64,000 nt of DNA, from contig NC_013132.1 of the NCBI RefSeq assembly GCF_000024005.1, positions 806,001 to 870,000 on the forward strand. Reading direction: 5' to 3'. Positions within the stretch are counted from its first letter, which is position 1, and the number at the start of each line of letters is the position of its first letter. The notes beneath the pieces are model-generated. The model was given only the letters and a program-made list of their open reading frames with translations, was not told the DNA's origin and did no database searches. Source of the DNA: Chitinophaga pinensis DSM 2588. Its GTDB lineage: Bacteria > Bacteroidota > Bacteroidia > Chitinophagales > Chitinophagaceae. The position numbers and the translations under genes were made by a program. Of the stretch, positions 31,440-40,088 are shown piece after piece.

Positions 31440-34325
31440 ATGAAAAGATTTACCCTTATTGCTATAACACTGTTCCTGTTTGCGCTGACCACACAGGCGC
31501 AAACGGGACAGATAAAAGGTCTCCTGACCGACTCGTCTGCTGCACATCCTTTACCGGATGCAACAGTGGCCCTGCTGAACGGCCGGGATTCTTCCCTTGC
31601 TGCTACTGCCTTTACCGATAAAAAAGGCGCCTTTTCTTTCTCAGGCGTTTCCCTGGGCAACTACAGAATATATATCACGTTCCTGGGTTATAAACCAATA
31701 TTTAAAAGCGTCACGCTTTCAGCCGCCGATCCGGTGCTGGATATGGGGACCATACAGCTAAAAGGCAAGGGCCTGCTGCTGAACGAGGTAGAGATTATTC
31801 AGGAAGTGCCGCCGATCACCGTCAAGAAAGACACACTGGAATTCAACGCCGGCTCTTTCAAAACAAGAGAAAATGCCGTGGTCGAAGACCTCCTGAAAAA
31901 ACTACCCGGAGTTACCGTAGATAAAGATGGTACTATAACAGCACAGGGTGAAACAGTGAAAAGGGTATTGGTAGATGGTAAACCGTTTTTCGGCGATGAC
32001 CCGAAACTGGCTACTAAAAATCTGCCGACAGATATCATTGACAAAATCCAATTGATCGACCGTAAATCAGACCAGGCACAATTCACTGGTATTGATGATG
32101 GAAACACAGAAAAAACGATCAACATTACGATTAAAAAAGATAAGAAACAGGGCTTCTTTGGCCGCGCATCCGCCGGTTATGGCGACAATGACCGCTTCGC
32201 TGTCAATGCAAGCCTGAACAGCTTCCGCGACAACAAACAATTGTCCTTCCTCGGAAGTGGTAACAACGTAAATAATCTCGGCTATACATTCAATGACGTC
32301 TTCAATTTCAGCGGCGGAGGTAACTCCGGCGGGGGAGGAGGCGGTGGTGGTGGCCGTGCAGGCGGAGGCGGACGCGGCGCGGCACAATCCACCATCAGCA
32401 ACCTGGGTGGTAATAGTACAAACGGTATCACCCGCAACTGGAACGCCGGTTTTAACTATAACCAGGATATCAATTCCAAACTCAAAATAAACGGTAGCTA
32501 TTTCATTAACGATACCAGAACGGAAACAAAGAGAACGAGTGACCGACAGACCTTCCTGCCCGATACTACGTATTATTATAATCAGCAGTCAGGTTCTGTT
32601 ACTGATAACAAAAATCACCGTGTCAACATGAAAGTCGAATACCAGATCGACTCTATGCATTCATTGATTGTAACGCCTACATTCTCCTATTCAGATGGCG
32701 GAACAACGTCGTCCAACACTTATCAGTCCCTGGATGAAAACAAGGTCCAGACCATTGATGGTGTGTCCAATAACAGAAGCCATGCTACGTCGCCTAACTT
32801 TTCTACGAATGCATTGTTCCGTAAAAAGTTTCATAAAATAGGCCGTACCCTGAGCGCCAACCTGACTTTTGGTTATAACACAACCGACAGGCAAAACTTC
32901 TTCAAAACACAGGATACACATCTGGGTTCTGATACAACAGATGCTTACTTTACCGGCTACGACAGAATGACCCAGGCCGATAACAGTGGCCGCAATATGG
33001 GTGTACGACTCACCTATACAGAGCCGCTCATGAAAGATCGCTTCCTGGAACTGTCTTACGCCTGGAACAATAATTACAGCTCTTCCACAAACCTTACCTA
33101 CGATGTCAATGGTGATAACGGTAAATACGATCGCCTGAATGATAGTTTAAGTAACATATTTGAAAATACATTCACCACACAACAGGCAGGTATCGATATC
33201 CGTACACAAAAACTGAAGTATGATTATACCTTCGGTCTGAATGTACAGTTTGCAAGTCTGCTGAATGATAACGTAAGCCGTAAAACACGCATTGATCAGC
33301 ACACCGTAAACTTCTATCCATCTGCATCATTCAACTATAATTTCCAGAGAGGGAAGAGATTACGTCTGCGTTATAATGGTAGTACCTCACAGCCAACAGT
33401 AACACAATTACAACCACTGCCAGATCTGACCAGCTCACTATATGTGCAACAGGGTAACCCTGATCTGAAGCCATCCTTCCAACACAGTCTGAACCTGGGT
33501 TATAACACGTTCAATAACAGCACATTCCGAGGCTTCTTTACCGGTATCAACGCTAGTCTGACGAGCAATAAAATTGTAAACGCCAACCGTGTCGATACTT
33601 CCGGTAAACAATACACGAAACCAATGAACGCAAACGGTGCATACTCCTTGAGTGCGTATGCAGTGAACAGTCTGCCGATTAAGAAACTGAACACAACCGT
33701 GAGTTTAAACACTAACATCAATTATCTCAGAGATGTAAGCTTTGTAAGTGGCAGAAATAATTTCGATAGACTGTCAAGAACATACACACAGAATTTTGGT
33801 GTTACACAGGGTATCAATTTCAACTATACTTATAAGGAACTGTTTGACTTCTCTACCAGCGCCAATATTAACTACAGTGGTGCACGCTATGCCGTGCAGC
33901 CAAACAACAATACGAACTATTTCAACTATTCGTTTGCATTTGACTACAATGTGAATCTGCCACTCGGATTCATCATTGGCAGTGATATCACATATACACT
34001 CAATGCCGGCCGGGCTGAAGGTTACAACGTAGACGTTACCATGCTGAATGCATTCGTTTCAAAAAGTGTATTTAAAAATAAGCGAGGCCTGATCAAATTA
34101 TCCGGTTACGACTTGTTACACCAGAATGTAAGCATCGCACGTAATACCGGTGAAAATTATATTGAAGACGTGAACAACATGGTATTGCAACGATACTTCA
34201 TGCTCAGCTTCACCTTCTTTATTAACAAATTTGCAGGTAGTGGAAATGGAAGCGGAAATGAACGTCGCAGAATGGGCCCTCCGGGAATGAGGATGGGCGC
34301 TCCGATGATGATGCCAAGGGGTTAG
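31440..34325 (+). CDS. Outer-membrane beta-barrel protein, TonB-receptor-like
   Basis: A 961-residue outer-membrane protein. Signal peptide ending TQAQ, a carboxypeptidase-regulatory-like beta-sandwich (about 23-105), a plug-like region (about 125-235), then a large beta-barrel ending around residue 940. Two low-complexity parts stand out: a poly-Gly loop around 290-320 and a C-terminal Arg/Gly/Pro/Met tail (from about 940) with six Met in the last twenty residues. No TonB box is obvious. It is co-transcribed with the GLPGLI gene and followed by a perfect terminator. Substrate unknown. Confidence 0.85.
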   Translation: MKRFTLIAITLFLFALTTQAQTGQIKGLLTDSSAAHPLPDATVALLNGRDSSLAATAFTDKKGAFSFSGVSLGNYRIYITFLGYKPIFKSVTLSAADPVLDMGTIQLKGKGLLLNEVEIIQEVPPITVKKDTLEFNAGSFKTRENAVVEDLLKKLPGVTVDKDGTITAQGETVKRVLVDGKPFFGDDPKLATKNLPTDIIDKIQLIDRKSDQAQFTGIDDGNTEKTINITIKKDKKQGFFGRASAGYGDNDRFAVNASLNSFRDNKQLSFLGSGNNVNNLGYTFNDVFNFSGGGNSGGGGGGGGGRAGGGGRGAAQSTISNLGGNSTNGITRNWNAGFNYNQDINSKLKINGSYFINDTRTETKRTSDRQTFLPDTTYYYNQQSGSVTDNKNHRVNMKVEYQIDSMHSLIVTPTFSYSDGGTTSSNTYQSLDENKVQTIDGVSNNRSHATSPNFSTNALFRKKFHKIGRTLSANLTFGYNTTDRQNFFKTQDTHLGSDTTDAYFTGYDRMTQADNSGRNMGVRLTYTEPLMKDRFLELSYAWNNNYSSSTNLTYDVNGDNGKYDRLNDSLSNIFENTFTTQQAGIDIRTQKLKYDYTFGLNVQFASLLNDNVSRKTRIDQHTVNFYPSASFNYNFQRGKRLRLRYNGSTSQPTVTQLQPLPDLTSSLYVQQGNPDLKPSFQHSLNLGYNTFNNSTFRGFFTGINASLTSNKIVNANRVDTSGKQYTKPMNANGAYSLSAYAVNSLPIKKLNTTVSLNTNINYLRDVSFVSGRNNFDRLSRTYTQNFGVTQGINFNYTYKELFDFSTSANINYSGARYAVQPNNNTNYFNYSFAFDYNVNLPLGFIIGSDITYTLNAGRAEGYNVDVTMLNAFVSKSVFKNKRGLIKLSGYDLLHQNVSIARNTGENYIEDVNNMVLQRYFMLSFTFFINKFAGSGNGSGNERRRMGPPGMRMGAPMMMPRG

Positions 34326-34345
34326 TAAGACAATACATTAAACGT

Positions 34346-34379
34346 AAAAGGTCTCACATATATGTGAGACCTTTTTTTA
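34346..34379 (+). terminator. Terminator of the GLPGLI/outer-membrane operon
   Basis: A perfect palindrome at 34349-34372 (AGGTCTCACATA and its complement) is followed by a run of T. Strong rho-independent terminator. Confidence 0.92.
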
Positions 34380-34421
34380 TTCAAATTTGATGTAAAATGA
34401 CTCCGATGTTGATGAATTTTT

Positions 34422-34497
34422 TGAAAGGTTGAAAGGATAACAAAGGTGGGGGCGTACTTCCTCATTCATACCTCCAGCTTTGAAACCTTACAACCTT
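34422..34497. repeat. Imperfect inverted repeat AAGGTTGAAAGG / CCTTACAACCTT
   Basis: AAAGGTTGAAAGG near 34422-34434 and CCTTACAACCTT near 34486-34497 pair with one mismatch across about 50 nt. It lies between the outer-membrane operon terminator and the convergent small membrane protein gene. Function unknown; may be a remnant of a dispersed repeat. Confidence 0.3.
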
Positions 34498-34524
34498 AGT
34501 ATTTTTTTGTTGGTGCTTATGGCA

Positions 34525-34842
34525 CTATACACCGGCTACCTTGTACCTGCGTACTTTTTGAGCCGTCTTGCGTTCCCTGATGCTTTGCGTGACTTTTCTT
34601 ACTACCCAGCTCAGTGTAAATGTCGGAATGAAGTCCAGACCAGGGAATAGTTCTTCAATAAAGTTGAACACACTTCCAAAAGCCCCCAGGTTACTGCCAA
34701 ACATCCTGTAAAAAATAATAGCAGAAATTGGGGCCCAGATCACGTCACTCACCTCTCCTAAAACCGGCACGGCATAACTTGCACATCCTATCAGGTCCAT
34801 TACAATACAAGTCCATAATGCAGGGGTAAATCTTCTTTCCAT
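34525..34842 (-). CDS. Small membrane protein of unknown function
   Basis: A 105-residue protein with two to three hydrophobic segments (about 8-30, 33-50 and 62-85) and a basic C-terminal tail (RKTAQKVRRYKVAGV). Codon use and a plausible ATG support a real gene; the family is not recognised by name. It converges on the outer-membrane barrel gene and is separated from the next gene by about 300 bp. Confidence 0.6.
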   Translation of the reverse strand: MERRFTPALWTCIVMDLIGCASYAVPVLGEVSDVIWAPISAIIFYRMFGSNLGAFGSVFNFIEELFPGLDFIPTFTLSWVVRKVTQSIRERKTAQKVRRYKVAGV

Positions 34843-35138
34843 AGACCTCCGCTTTAAATGTTAACAAAGTATAATCAAATAGCTTACCAATTTAAATTAC
34901 GGTTGACCGGTATGGGAATTACGATGCGGCGTTGTGGCGTTTTTTGGGAGTAAATCTTTGTAATACAATCTATTAAAAAATGCTGATTTGTTCTCTCTGT
35001 GTATTCGTAATCCTATAATCAAACATAATTGTCCTCTAAATAGTATAACGTATTGGCGCTATATAAAGTTACGAAGTATTTAACGTTACAGATCTACGGA
35101 ATTTTAAATTGCGTAGTTTCACGTAAACTGTTTCCAAC

Positions 35139-36032
35139 ATGCTTAACGAAAATTCCCGCCGCGATATGATTAAAAAGGCTGCTGCTATGGCGTTTGCGTC
35201 CACATCTCTTGCATCCCTGTCTACCCGTGTGATGGCGCACGAAAACAAGGTAGAAGAAAAACTGAAAGGCCAGATCAACCATTCCGTTTGTGCATGGTGC
35301 TACAATGACATTCCACTGGAAGACCTGTGTAAGGCGGCCAACAGAATCGGCCTTGCCTCTATTGATCTGCTGGATCCGAAAGATTTCGCCACCGCTAAAA
35401 AATATGACCTGACCTGCGCCATGGTGGCTTCCATCAACAAAGACTGGAACATCGGCCGGGGCTGGAACAGGGAAGCACATCATGATCAGCTCGTTACATA
35501 CTATGAATACCTGATAGATGAAACATCGAAAGCCGGTTTTACAAACCTGATCTGTTTTTCCGGTAACCGGGAAGGACTGGACGACCAGGCTGGTATTGAA
35601 AACTGTGCAAAAGGATTGAAACGCATTATGAGCTATGCGGAGAAGAAAAAAGTAACCATTGTGATGGAACTGCTGAATAGTAAGGTGAACCATCCCGATT
35701 ACCAGTGTGACCACACCAACTGGGGTGTAGAGCTGTGTAAATCAATTGGTTCAGATCGTTTTAAGCTGTTATACGATATTTATCACATGCAGATCATGGA
35801 AGGAGACGTAATCCGTACAATCCAGGATAATCATCAATATTTTGCGCATTACCATACCGGTGGCGTTCCAGGCAGAAATGAGATTGACGAAACGCAGGAA
35901 CTTTATTACCCGGCTATTATGAAGGCGATACACGATACAGGCTTCAAAGGCTTTGTAGCCCAGGAATTTGTGCCTAAACGCGCTGATAAATTGGCGTCTT
36001 TGAAACAAGGTGTGGAGATCTGTGATATCTAA
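35139..36032 (+). CDS. Tat-exported TIM-barrel protein, hydroxypyruvate isomerase-like
   Basis: A 297-residue sugar-isomerase-like TIM barrel. The N-terminus has a twin-arginine motif (SRRDMIKK) followed by a weakly hydrophobic segment, so it is probably folded in the cytoplasm and exported by Tat. The body follows Hyi/xylose-isomerase-like enzymes: a metal-ligand Glu in IVMELLNSK, His and Asp in LYDIYHMQIMEGD, HTGGVPGRNEID, and a final Glu in FVAQEFVP. Substrate is uncertain. Its stop overlaps the convergent GNAT gene by 4 nt. Confidence 0.83.
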   Translation: MLNENSRRDMIKKAAAMAFASTSLASLSTRVMAHENKVEEKLKGQINHSVCAWCYNDIPLEDLCKAANRIGLASIDLLDPKDFATAKKYDLTCAMVASINKDWNIGRGWNREAHHDQLVTYYEYLIDETSKAGFTNLICFSGNREGLDDQAGIENCAKGLKRIMSYAEKKKVTIVMELLNSKVNHPDYQCDHTNWGVELCKSIGSDRFKLLYDIYHMQIMEGDVIRTIQDNHQYFAHYHTGGVPGRNEIDETQELYYPAIMKAIHDTGFKGFVAQEFVPKRADKLASLKQGVEICDI

Positions 36033-36571
36033 TGTTTCCAGTCCTGCTTCAGTATCCCCATCACCACCGTGTCCACATATTGCCCATGCAGTTTGGCACT
36101 GTGGCGAAGAATTCCCTCTTTGGCAAAACCAAGTCTGATTGGGATCTGGGCACTCCGCTCATTCTGTAAAGCAAAGCGGATCTCTAACTTATTCAGCCTC
36201 AGCGATTCAAAAGCAAACGAGATAAGGGCTTTGCAGGCGTTCACGGCAATACCTTTGCTACGAAACTTTTCGCCCAGCCAGTACCCGATCTCTGCTTTTT
36301 CCAGCGGATGATCCCAGTTGTGCAGATCGACCACGCCACACAATTGCTCCTGGTACCATATACCAAAAGCAATGGCTTCCTGATCTTCTGTTTTGCGCAG
36401 CATCATCTCAATAAAACGCAGTGTATGATCTGAATGGGTGTTATAATCCACCCAGGGAAGAAAACGACGAAGACTCTTGCGGGAAGTATCCATTTGCTGA
36501 TAGAGGGCAGGCGCGTGTTCCGGTTGCAGTTGCCTTAGTATAAGAGATTCATTAACAGATAATTCCAGCAT
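36029..36571 (-). CDS. GNAT-family N-acetyltransferase (RimJ/RimL-like)
   Basis: A 180-residue acetyltransferase resembling those that modify ribosomal protein N-termini (RimL-like). Visible: LRQLQPEHAPALYQQM start, IGYWLGEKFRSKGIAVNACKALISFAF (acetyl-CoA binding R/G-x-x-G/A region) and the LEIRFALQNERSAQIPIRLGF segment. I use ATG 36571 so the protein begins MLELSVNESL; the longer frame overlaps a terminator. The gene converges on and overlaps the TIM-barrel gene by 4 nt. Confidence 0.85.
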   Translation of the reverse strand: MLELSVNESLILRQLQPEHAPALYQQMDTSRKSLRRFLPWVDYNTHSDHTLRFIEMMLRKTEDQEAIAFGIWYQEQLCGVVDLHNWDHPLEKAEIGYWLGEKFRSKGIAVNACKALISFAFESLRLNKLEIRFALQNERSAQIPIRLGFAKEGILRHSAKLHGQYVDTVVMGILKQDWKH

Positions 36572-36576
36572 AAAAT

Positions 36577-36611
36577 AAAATGAGGTTTGGCGTCCGGCCA
36601 AACCTCAAAAT
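36577..36611 (-). terminator. Terminator of the DUF4136-like lipoprotein gene
   Basis: TGAGGTTTGGC and GCCAAACCTCA form an 11-bp stem with a 5-nt loop; on the minus strand it is followed by TTTTATTTTA. Confidence 0.85.
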
Positions 36612-36621
36612 TAATAAATTA

Positions 36622-37263
36622 CTACTTCATTGCTATCAGCTGCTGCTTCTGCATATCTTTCACGATCTGCTTTGCAAACAGGTAAGCCTGCCGGTAAGCA
36701 GTAGGAGGGTCTACTGACGCAGACTGTGCATTGTACAATAACTTCTTCTCTTTCAGGTCATACAGGTTAGTATCCCATTGATATTTCGTATTGACCTGGG
36801 TGTATCCCGGATCGTACATCCGTCCGTACCAACCTCTGTAATAAGGCCAGAAACCACCATAGTATGGATTACCATAAGGACCATAAGCGCCATAACCCGG
36901 CACATAGGTTCTCTCTCGGGATTTGTCCACCATTGCGATCGTCATCACCTGGTCCACATCACTGCCGCGGAATTTTTTCAGGGCCGCCTTTTCATCTCCT
37001 TTACTAAGATTGTCATCAGGCCCGTAGGTAGCATATGCAGAAACCGCATTATAGCCTTCCTTCTTCAGTTCTGACACCAGGTTATCCTCCATCAGTATAC
37101 GCAGACTGCGTTCTTTCGCAGGTACCAGCGCGATCACCATGATCTTATTCTCCTGCTGTATCCGGGCATCCGGTGTCTTCCAGGACGAAGTCAGTTTGGT
37201 GCTGGTACAGGCTGTCATTGACAACAGCCCTATAGCCATAAAAAATAATCCTAACTTTTTCAT
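36622..37263 (-). CDS. Lipoprotein, DUF4136-like
   Basis: A 213-residue lipoprotein with lipobox Cys (LLSMTACTS). The N-terminal mature part reads TSSWKTPDARIQQENKIMVIALVP, similar to DUF4136-type lipoproteins that begin with a SW..P motif. A Tyr/Gly/Pro-rich stretch (about residues 125-155, GYGAYGPYGNPYYGGFWPYY) interrupts the domain. Function unknown. It is transcribed downstream of mqnC but separated by 335 bp with repeats and a long palindrome, so it likely has its own promoter. Confidence 0.72.
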   Translation of the reverse strand: MKKLGLFFMAIGLLSMTACTSTKLTSSWKTPDARIQQENKIMVIALVPAKERSLRILMEDNLVSELKKEGYNAVSAYATYGPDDNLSKGDEKAALKKFRGSDVDQVMTIAMVDKSRERTYVPGYGAYGPYGNPYYGGFWPYYRGWYGRMYDPGYTQVNTKYQWDTNLYDLKEKKLLYNAQSASVDPPTAYRQAYLFAKQIVKDMQKQQLIAMK

Positions 37264-37361
37264 AATTCCTCCTTTTAACTACCTGTTAGACGGAGGTAGA
37301 CAGAAAGAGTTACAACTGAATAAGAAAATTAACATTTCTTTGATAACCAGACAGTTCCAGT

Positions 37362-37387
37362 CAATTAGGAATTACGAATTAGGAATT
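37362..37387. repeat. AT-rich AATTAGGAATT repeat, copy 1
   Basis: AATTAGGAATTACGAATTAGG is one of several related tracts in the window built from AATT(A/C)(G/C)(G/A)AATT units. This copy lies upstream of the lipoprotein gene and, with 37574-37608, brackets a long palindrome. Confidence 0.6.
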
Positions 37388-37450
37388 CATTTAATAATTG
37401 TCTTTAAAACCCTTTATTGTTTCATTATTTAAACAATCGCCAGTAACTGA

Positions 37451-37515
37451 GAAGGCTTCATCCTTCATTGATCTTTCGTTAAAAGAACGAAGGATCAATG
37501 AAGGATGAAGCCTTC
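37451..37515. repeat. 30-bp-arm palindrome (hairpin) downstream of mqnC
   Basis: Arms 37451-37480 and 37486-37515 are complementary at 29 of 30 positions (the exception would be a G:U pair in RNA) around a 5-nt loop. Flanking T-runs are weak, so it is more than, or different from, an ordinary terminator. It may end mqnC transcription on the minus strand. Confidence 0.85.
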
Positions 37516-37573
37516 TTATTAATACAAAAGATAGTATTTCAATACATCACCCGCACTAATCTCCGCTGCATTT

Positions 37574-37608
37574 CAATTCCTAATTCCTAATTGCCTAATT
37601 AGTAATTG
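37574..37608. repeat. AT-rich AATTCCTAATT repeat, copy 2
   Basis: CAATTCCTAATTCCTAATTG followed by a further degenerate unit. It overlaps the last three codons and stop of mqnC. The adjacent 13-mer (minus strand AATGCAGCGGAGA) is shared with the repeat at 62322-62371. Confidence 0.65.
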
Positions 37609-38723
37609 ATCACCTGCTCCTGTATGCCCGCCGGAATCTCTCTGAACTCATACAACTGTGTACGCAGTTGCGGTTCGAAACCAGCTTCTTTGATCGCTTC
37701 CTGCATAGAGCGGTAGGTGAATCTGTGCGGAGCACCAGCAGCGCTCACCACATTCTCCTCGATCATGATAGAACCGAAGTCGTTTGCACCGGCGTGCAGA
37801 CAGATCTGCGCTACCTGCTTACCTACTGTCAGCCAGGAAGCCTGGATGTTTTTGATATTCGGCAGCATGATACGGCTCATAGCGATCATACGGATATACT
37901 CTTCGGAACTTGTCATGTTGTGTACACCACGGATACGTGATAACAGCGTATCTACATCCTGGAATGTCCACGGAATGAACGCAGTAAAACCATAATGGCC
38001 TTCCGGCTTTTCACTCTGTACCTGACGGATGTCGGCAAAATGCTGGAAACGTTCCATCAGTGTCTCCACGTGACCAAACATCATGGTAGCTGATGACGGA
38101 ATATTCAGTTTATGGGCAGCTCTCATGACATCCAGCCATTCCTGTGCACCGCATTTTCCTTTGGAAATAAGACGGCGTACGCGGTCATTCAGAATCTCAG
38201 CGCCTGCTCCCGGTAAACTGGCCATACCAGCTTCCTGCAATGCAGCCAGCACCTCGATATGCGTGCTCTTTTCCAGTTTAGTGATATGCGCTACTTCGGG
38301 GGGACCGAGTGCGTGCAGCTTCACAGCAGGATATAACTGCTTTAGCTGTTTGAAAGTATCTACATAGAATTTCAGCCCCAGCTCCGGATGGTGACCTCCC
38401 TGCAGCAGCAGCTGGTCTCCGCCGAATTTCAGCGTCTCTTCTATCTTTTTCTTGTATTCGTCAATGCTGGTAATATAAGCCTCAGCATGACCGGGAACCC
38501 TGTAGAAGTTGCAGAACTTACAGTTGGCCGTACACACGTTCGTTGTATTCACGTTTCGGTCAATCTGCCAGGTCACCTTTCCATGAGGTACCTGCTGCTT
38601 ACGCAGTTCATTCGCCACATCCATCAGTTCCGCAAGCGGTGCCTTTTCAAAGAGGTAAATCCCTTCTTCCGGTGTGAGCCACTCGAAGTTTAATGCTTTC
38701 CTGTATAGATCTTTCAGTTCCAT
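37599..38723 (-). CDS. mqnC: Cyclic dehypoxanthinyl futalosine synthase (MqnC)
   Basis: A 374-residue radical SAM enzyme of the futalosine route to menaquinone. The cluster motif is CTANCKFCNFYR (CxxxCxxC), preceded by WQIDRNVNTTN and followed by LLLQGGHHPELGLKFY, which separates MqnC from the related MqnE and CofH. It forms the spiro ring of cyclic dehypoxanthinylfutalosine. I use ATG 38723 (MELKDLYRKAL); three more codons upstream are possible. It is divergent from an aspartyl protease gene with a 61-bp gap. No other mqn gene is in the window. Confidence 0.88.
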   Translation of the reverse strand: MELKDLYRKALNFEWLTPEEGIYLFEKAPLAELMDVANELRKQQVPHGKVTWQIDRNVNTTNVCTANCKFCNFYRVPGHAEAYITSIDEYKKKIEETLKFGGDQLLLQGGHHPELGLKFYVDTFKQLKQLYPAVKLHALGPPEVAHITKLEKSTHIEVLAALQEAGMASLPGAGAEILNDRVRRLISKGKCGAQEWLDVMRAAHKLNIPSSATMMFGHVETLMERFQHFADIRQVQSEKPEGHYGFTAFIPWTFQDVDTLLSRIRGVHNMTSSEEYIRMIAMSRIMLPNIKNIQASWLTVGKQVAQICLHAGANDFGSIMIEENVVSAAGAPHRFTYRSMQEAIKEAGFEPQLRTQLYEFREIPAGIQEQVINY

Positions 38724-38784
38724 GATGAACAAAGGTAGGAATAATGTTAAATTTATAGCACCGTTATTCTGTCACGGTCTCTGT

Positions 38785-40017
38785 ATGCAAAATTCTACGC
38801 TGTTGAAGCACTGTTGGCTCATATCAATTGCCATTATGTGTCTGTTCCACGTTGCCTCTGCGCAAACGACACCTGCACCTGTAAGCACTCCTAAAGAAGG
38901 TGAGCTGATTACCCGTTTCCCGTTCAAACAGTATTATGGTGGCGTAGTCGTCATCCGGGCTTGTCTGGCTGGCATTCCCGATACACTCCAGTTCATCCTG
39001 GACACCGGTAGCGCCGGTATTTCGCTGGATACCAGTACCTGTCTGCAACTGGGCATTAAACTGACGCCTACTGACCGTATTGTCAGAGGGGTAGGAGGTT
39101 CAAAAACCGTGGCCTTCGCCATGGACAAAACACTGTTATTGCCTGGTTTACAGGTGGATAGCCTGGACTTCCACATCAATGATTATGAGCTTATCAGCCA
39201 GGTATATGGCTTGCAGATCGATGGTATTATAGGATATAGCCTGTTAAGTAAATACATTGTGCAGGTCGACTACGACACAGAAACCATTTCCATCTACCAG
39301 AAAGGAAAATTCAATTATCCGAGAGGCGGTCACCTGATGCGCCCATCGCTGACGCTGATCCCCATCGTCAATGCTTTCCTGAAAAACGGGAAAGCACAGC
39401 ACTTCAACCGCTACTATTTTGACACCGGCGCAGGAATGTGCCTGCTGCTGTCCCATCAGTTTGTACAGGACAGCGCGATTCTGTCTTCCCGGAAAAGACA
39501 ACGTAAAGTCATTCAAACGGAAGCACAGGGACTGGGCGGCAAAATGAACATGGATATCACCACTTTACAGGAATTCAAGATCGGCAACTACTCCTTCCGG
39601 AATGTACCCGTTTACCTCTTTGACGACGTCACCAATGTCACCGCCTATCCTTTCCTGGGAGGAATGGTCGGCAACGACCTCCTGCGCCGGTTTAACCTGA
39701 TACTCAACTACGGCAAAAAGGAGATCTACCTGATACCTAACTCGCATTATAAAGACCCTTTTGACTACTCCTACACGGGCCTGATCATCTACCTCATAGA
39801 TGGCAGGGTAGAGATCACGGATATTATCAAAGGTTCTCCCGCTGAAAAAGCCGGTTTGCAGAAAGGCGACATTATCATGGCGATCAACAATACCTTTTCC
39901 AACAATTTGCAGATATACCGCGATCTGCTGAAAAATGTAGGCACCCGTCCTTCACTCCTGATCATGCGCAACAAAGAGTTGCTGATAAAAAAAATGCAGA
40001 TCAAAAGCATATTATAA
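38785..40017 (+). CDS. Secreted aspartyl protease with two DTG motifs and a PDZ domain
   Basis: A 410-residue exported protein. A signal peptide ends near ...HVASAQ. Two aspartyl-protease-type lobes follow: the first has FILDTGSAGISL with Asp73, the second has YYFDTGAGMCLL with Asp213, so one chain could form a complete pepsin-like active site. A C-terminal PDZ domain (about 325-405, GSPAEKAGLQKGDIIMAINN) probably binds peptide ends. I start at ATG 38785, where the signal peptide begins. The next gene is a shorter relative lacking the second DTG and the PDZ. Confidence 0.82.
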   Translation: MQNSTLLKHCWLISIAIMCLFHVASAQTTPAPVSTPKEGELITRFPFKQYYGGVVVIRACLAGIPDTLQFILDTGSAGISLDTSTCLQLGIKLTPTDRIVRGVGGSKTVAFAMDKTLLLPGLQVDSLDFHINDYELISQVYGLQIDGIIGYSLLSKYIVQVDYDTETISIYQKGKFNYPRGGHLMRPSLTLIPIVNAFLKNGKAQHFNRYYFDTGAGMCLLLSHQFVQDSAILSSRKRQRKVIQTEAQGLGGKMNMDITTLQEFKIGNYSFRNVPVYLFDDVTNVTAYPFLGGMVGNDLLRRFNLILNYGKKEIYLIPNSHYKDPFDYSYTGLIIYLIDGRVEITDIIKGSPAEKAGLQKGDIIMAINNTFSNNLQIYRDLLKNVGTRPSLLIMRNKELLIKKMQIKSIL

Positions 40018-40088
40018 GCGCCTGATATAATACATTGCACATTCCTCCGTTAGAAATCTGTGTGGGGCCATCCCGTTAAAAGGAGATA

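Larger units (their letters stand above)
37264..37598. other. 335-bp noncoding region with repeats between mqnC and a lipoprotein gene
   Basis: Contains an AT-rich repeat (37362-37387), a very long palindrome (37451-37515) and a second AT-rich repeat (37574-37608) that overlaps the end of mqnC. The edge sequence TCTCCGCTGCATT at 37560-37572 recurs, inverted, at 62356-62369. No gene is seen. Confidence 0.6.

Noticed and set aside
35094..35714. 206-codon minus-strand ORF antisense to the TIM-barrel gene
   Set aside because: Pure shadow of a well-supported coding sequence; hydrophobic and Phe/Val-rich composition is a by-product of the opposite reading frame.
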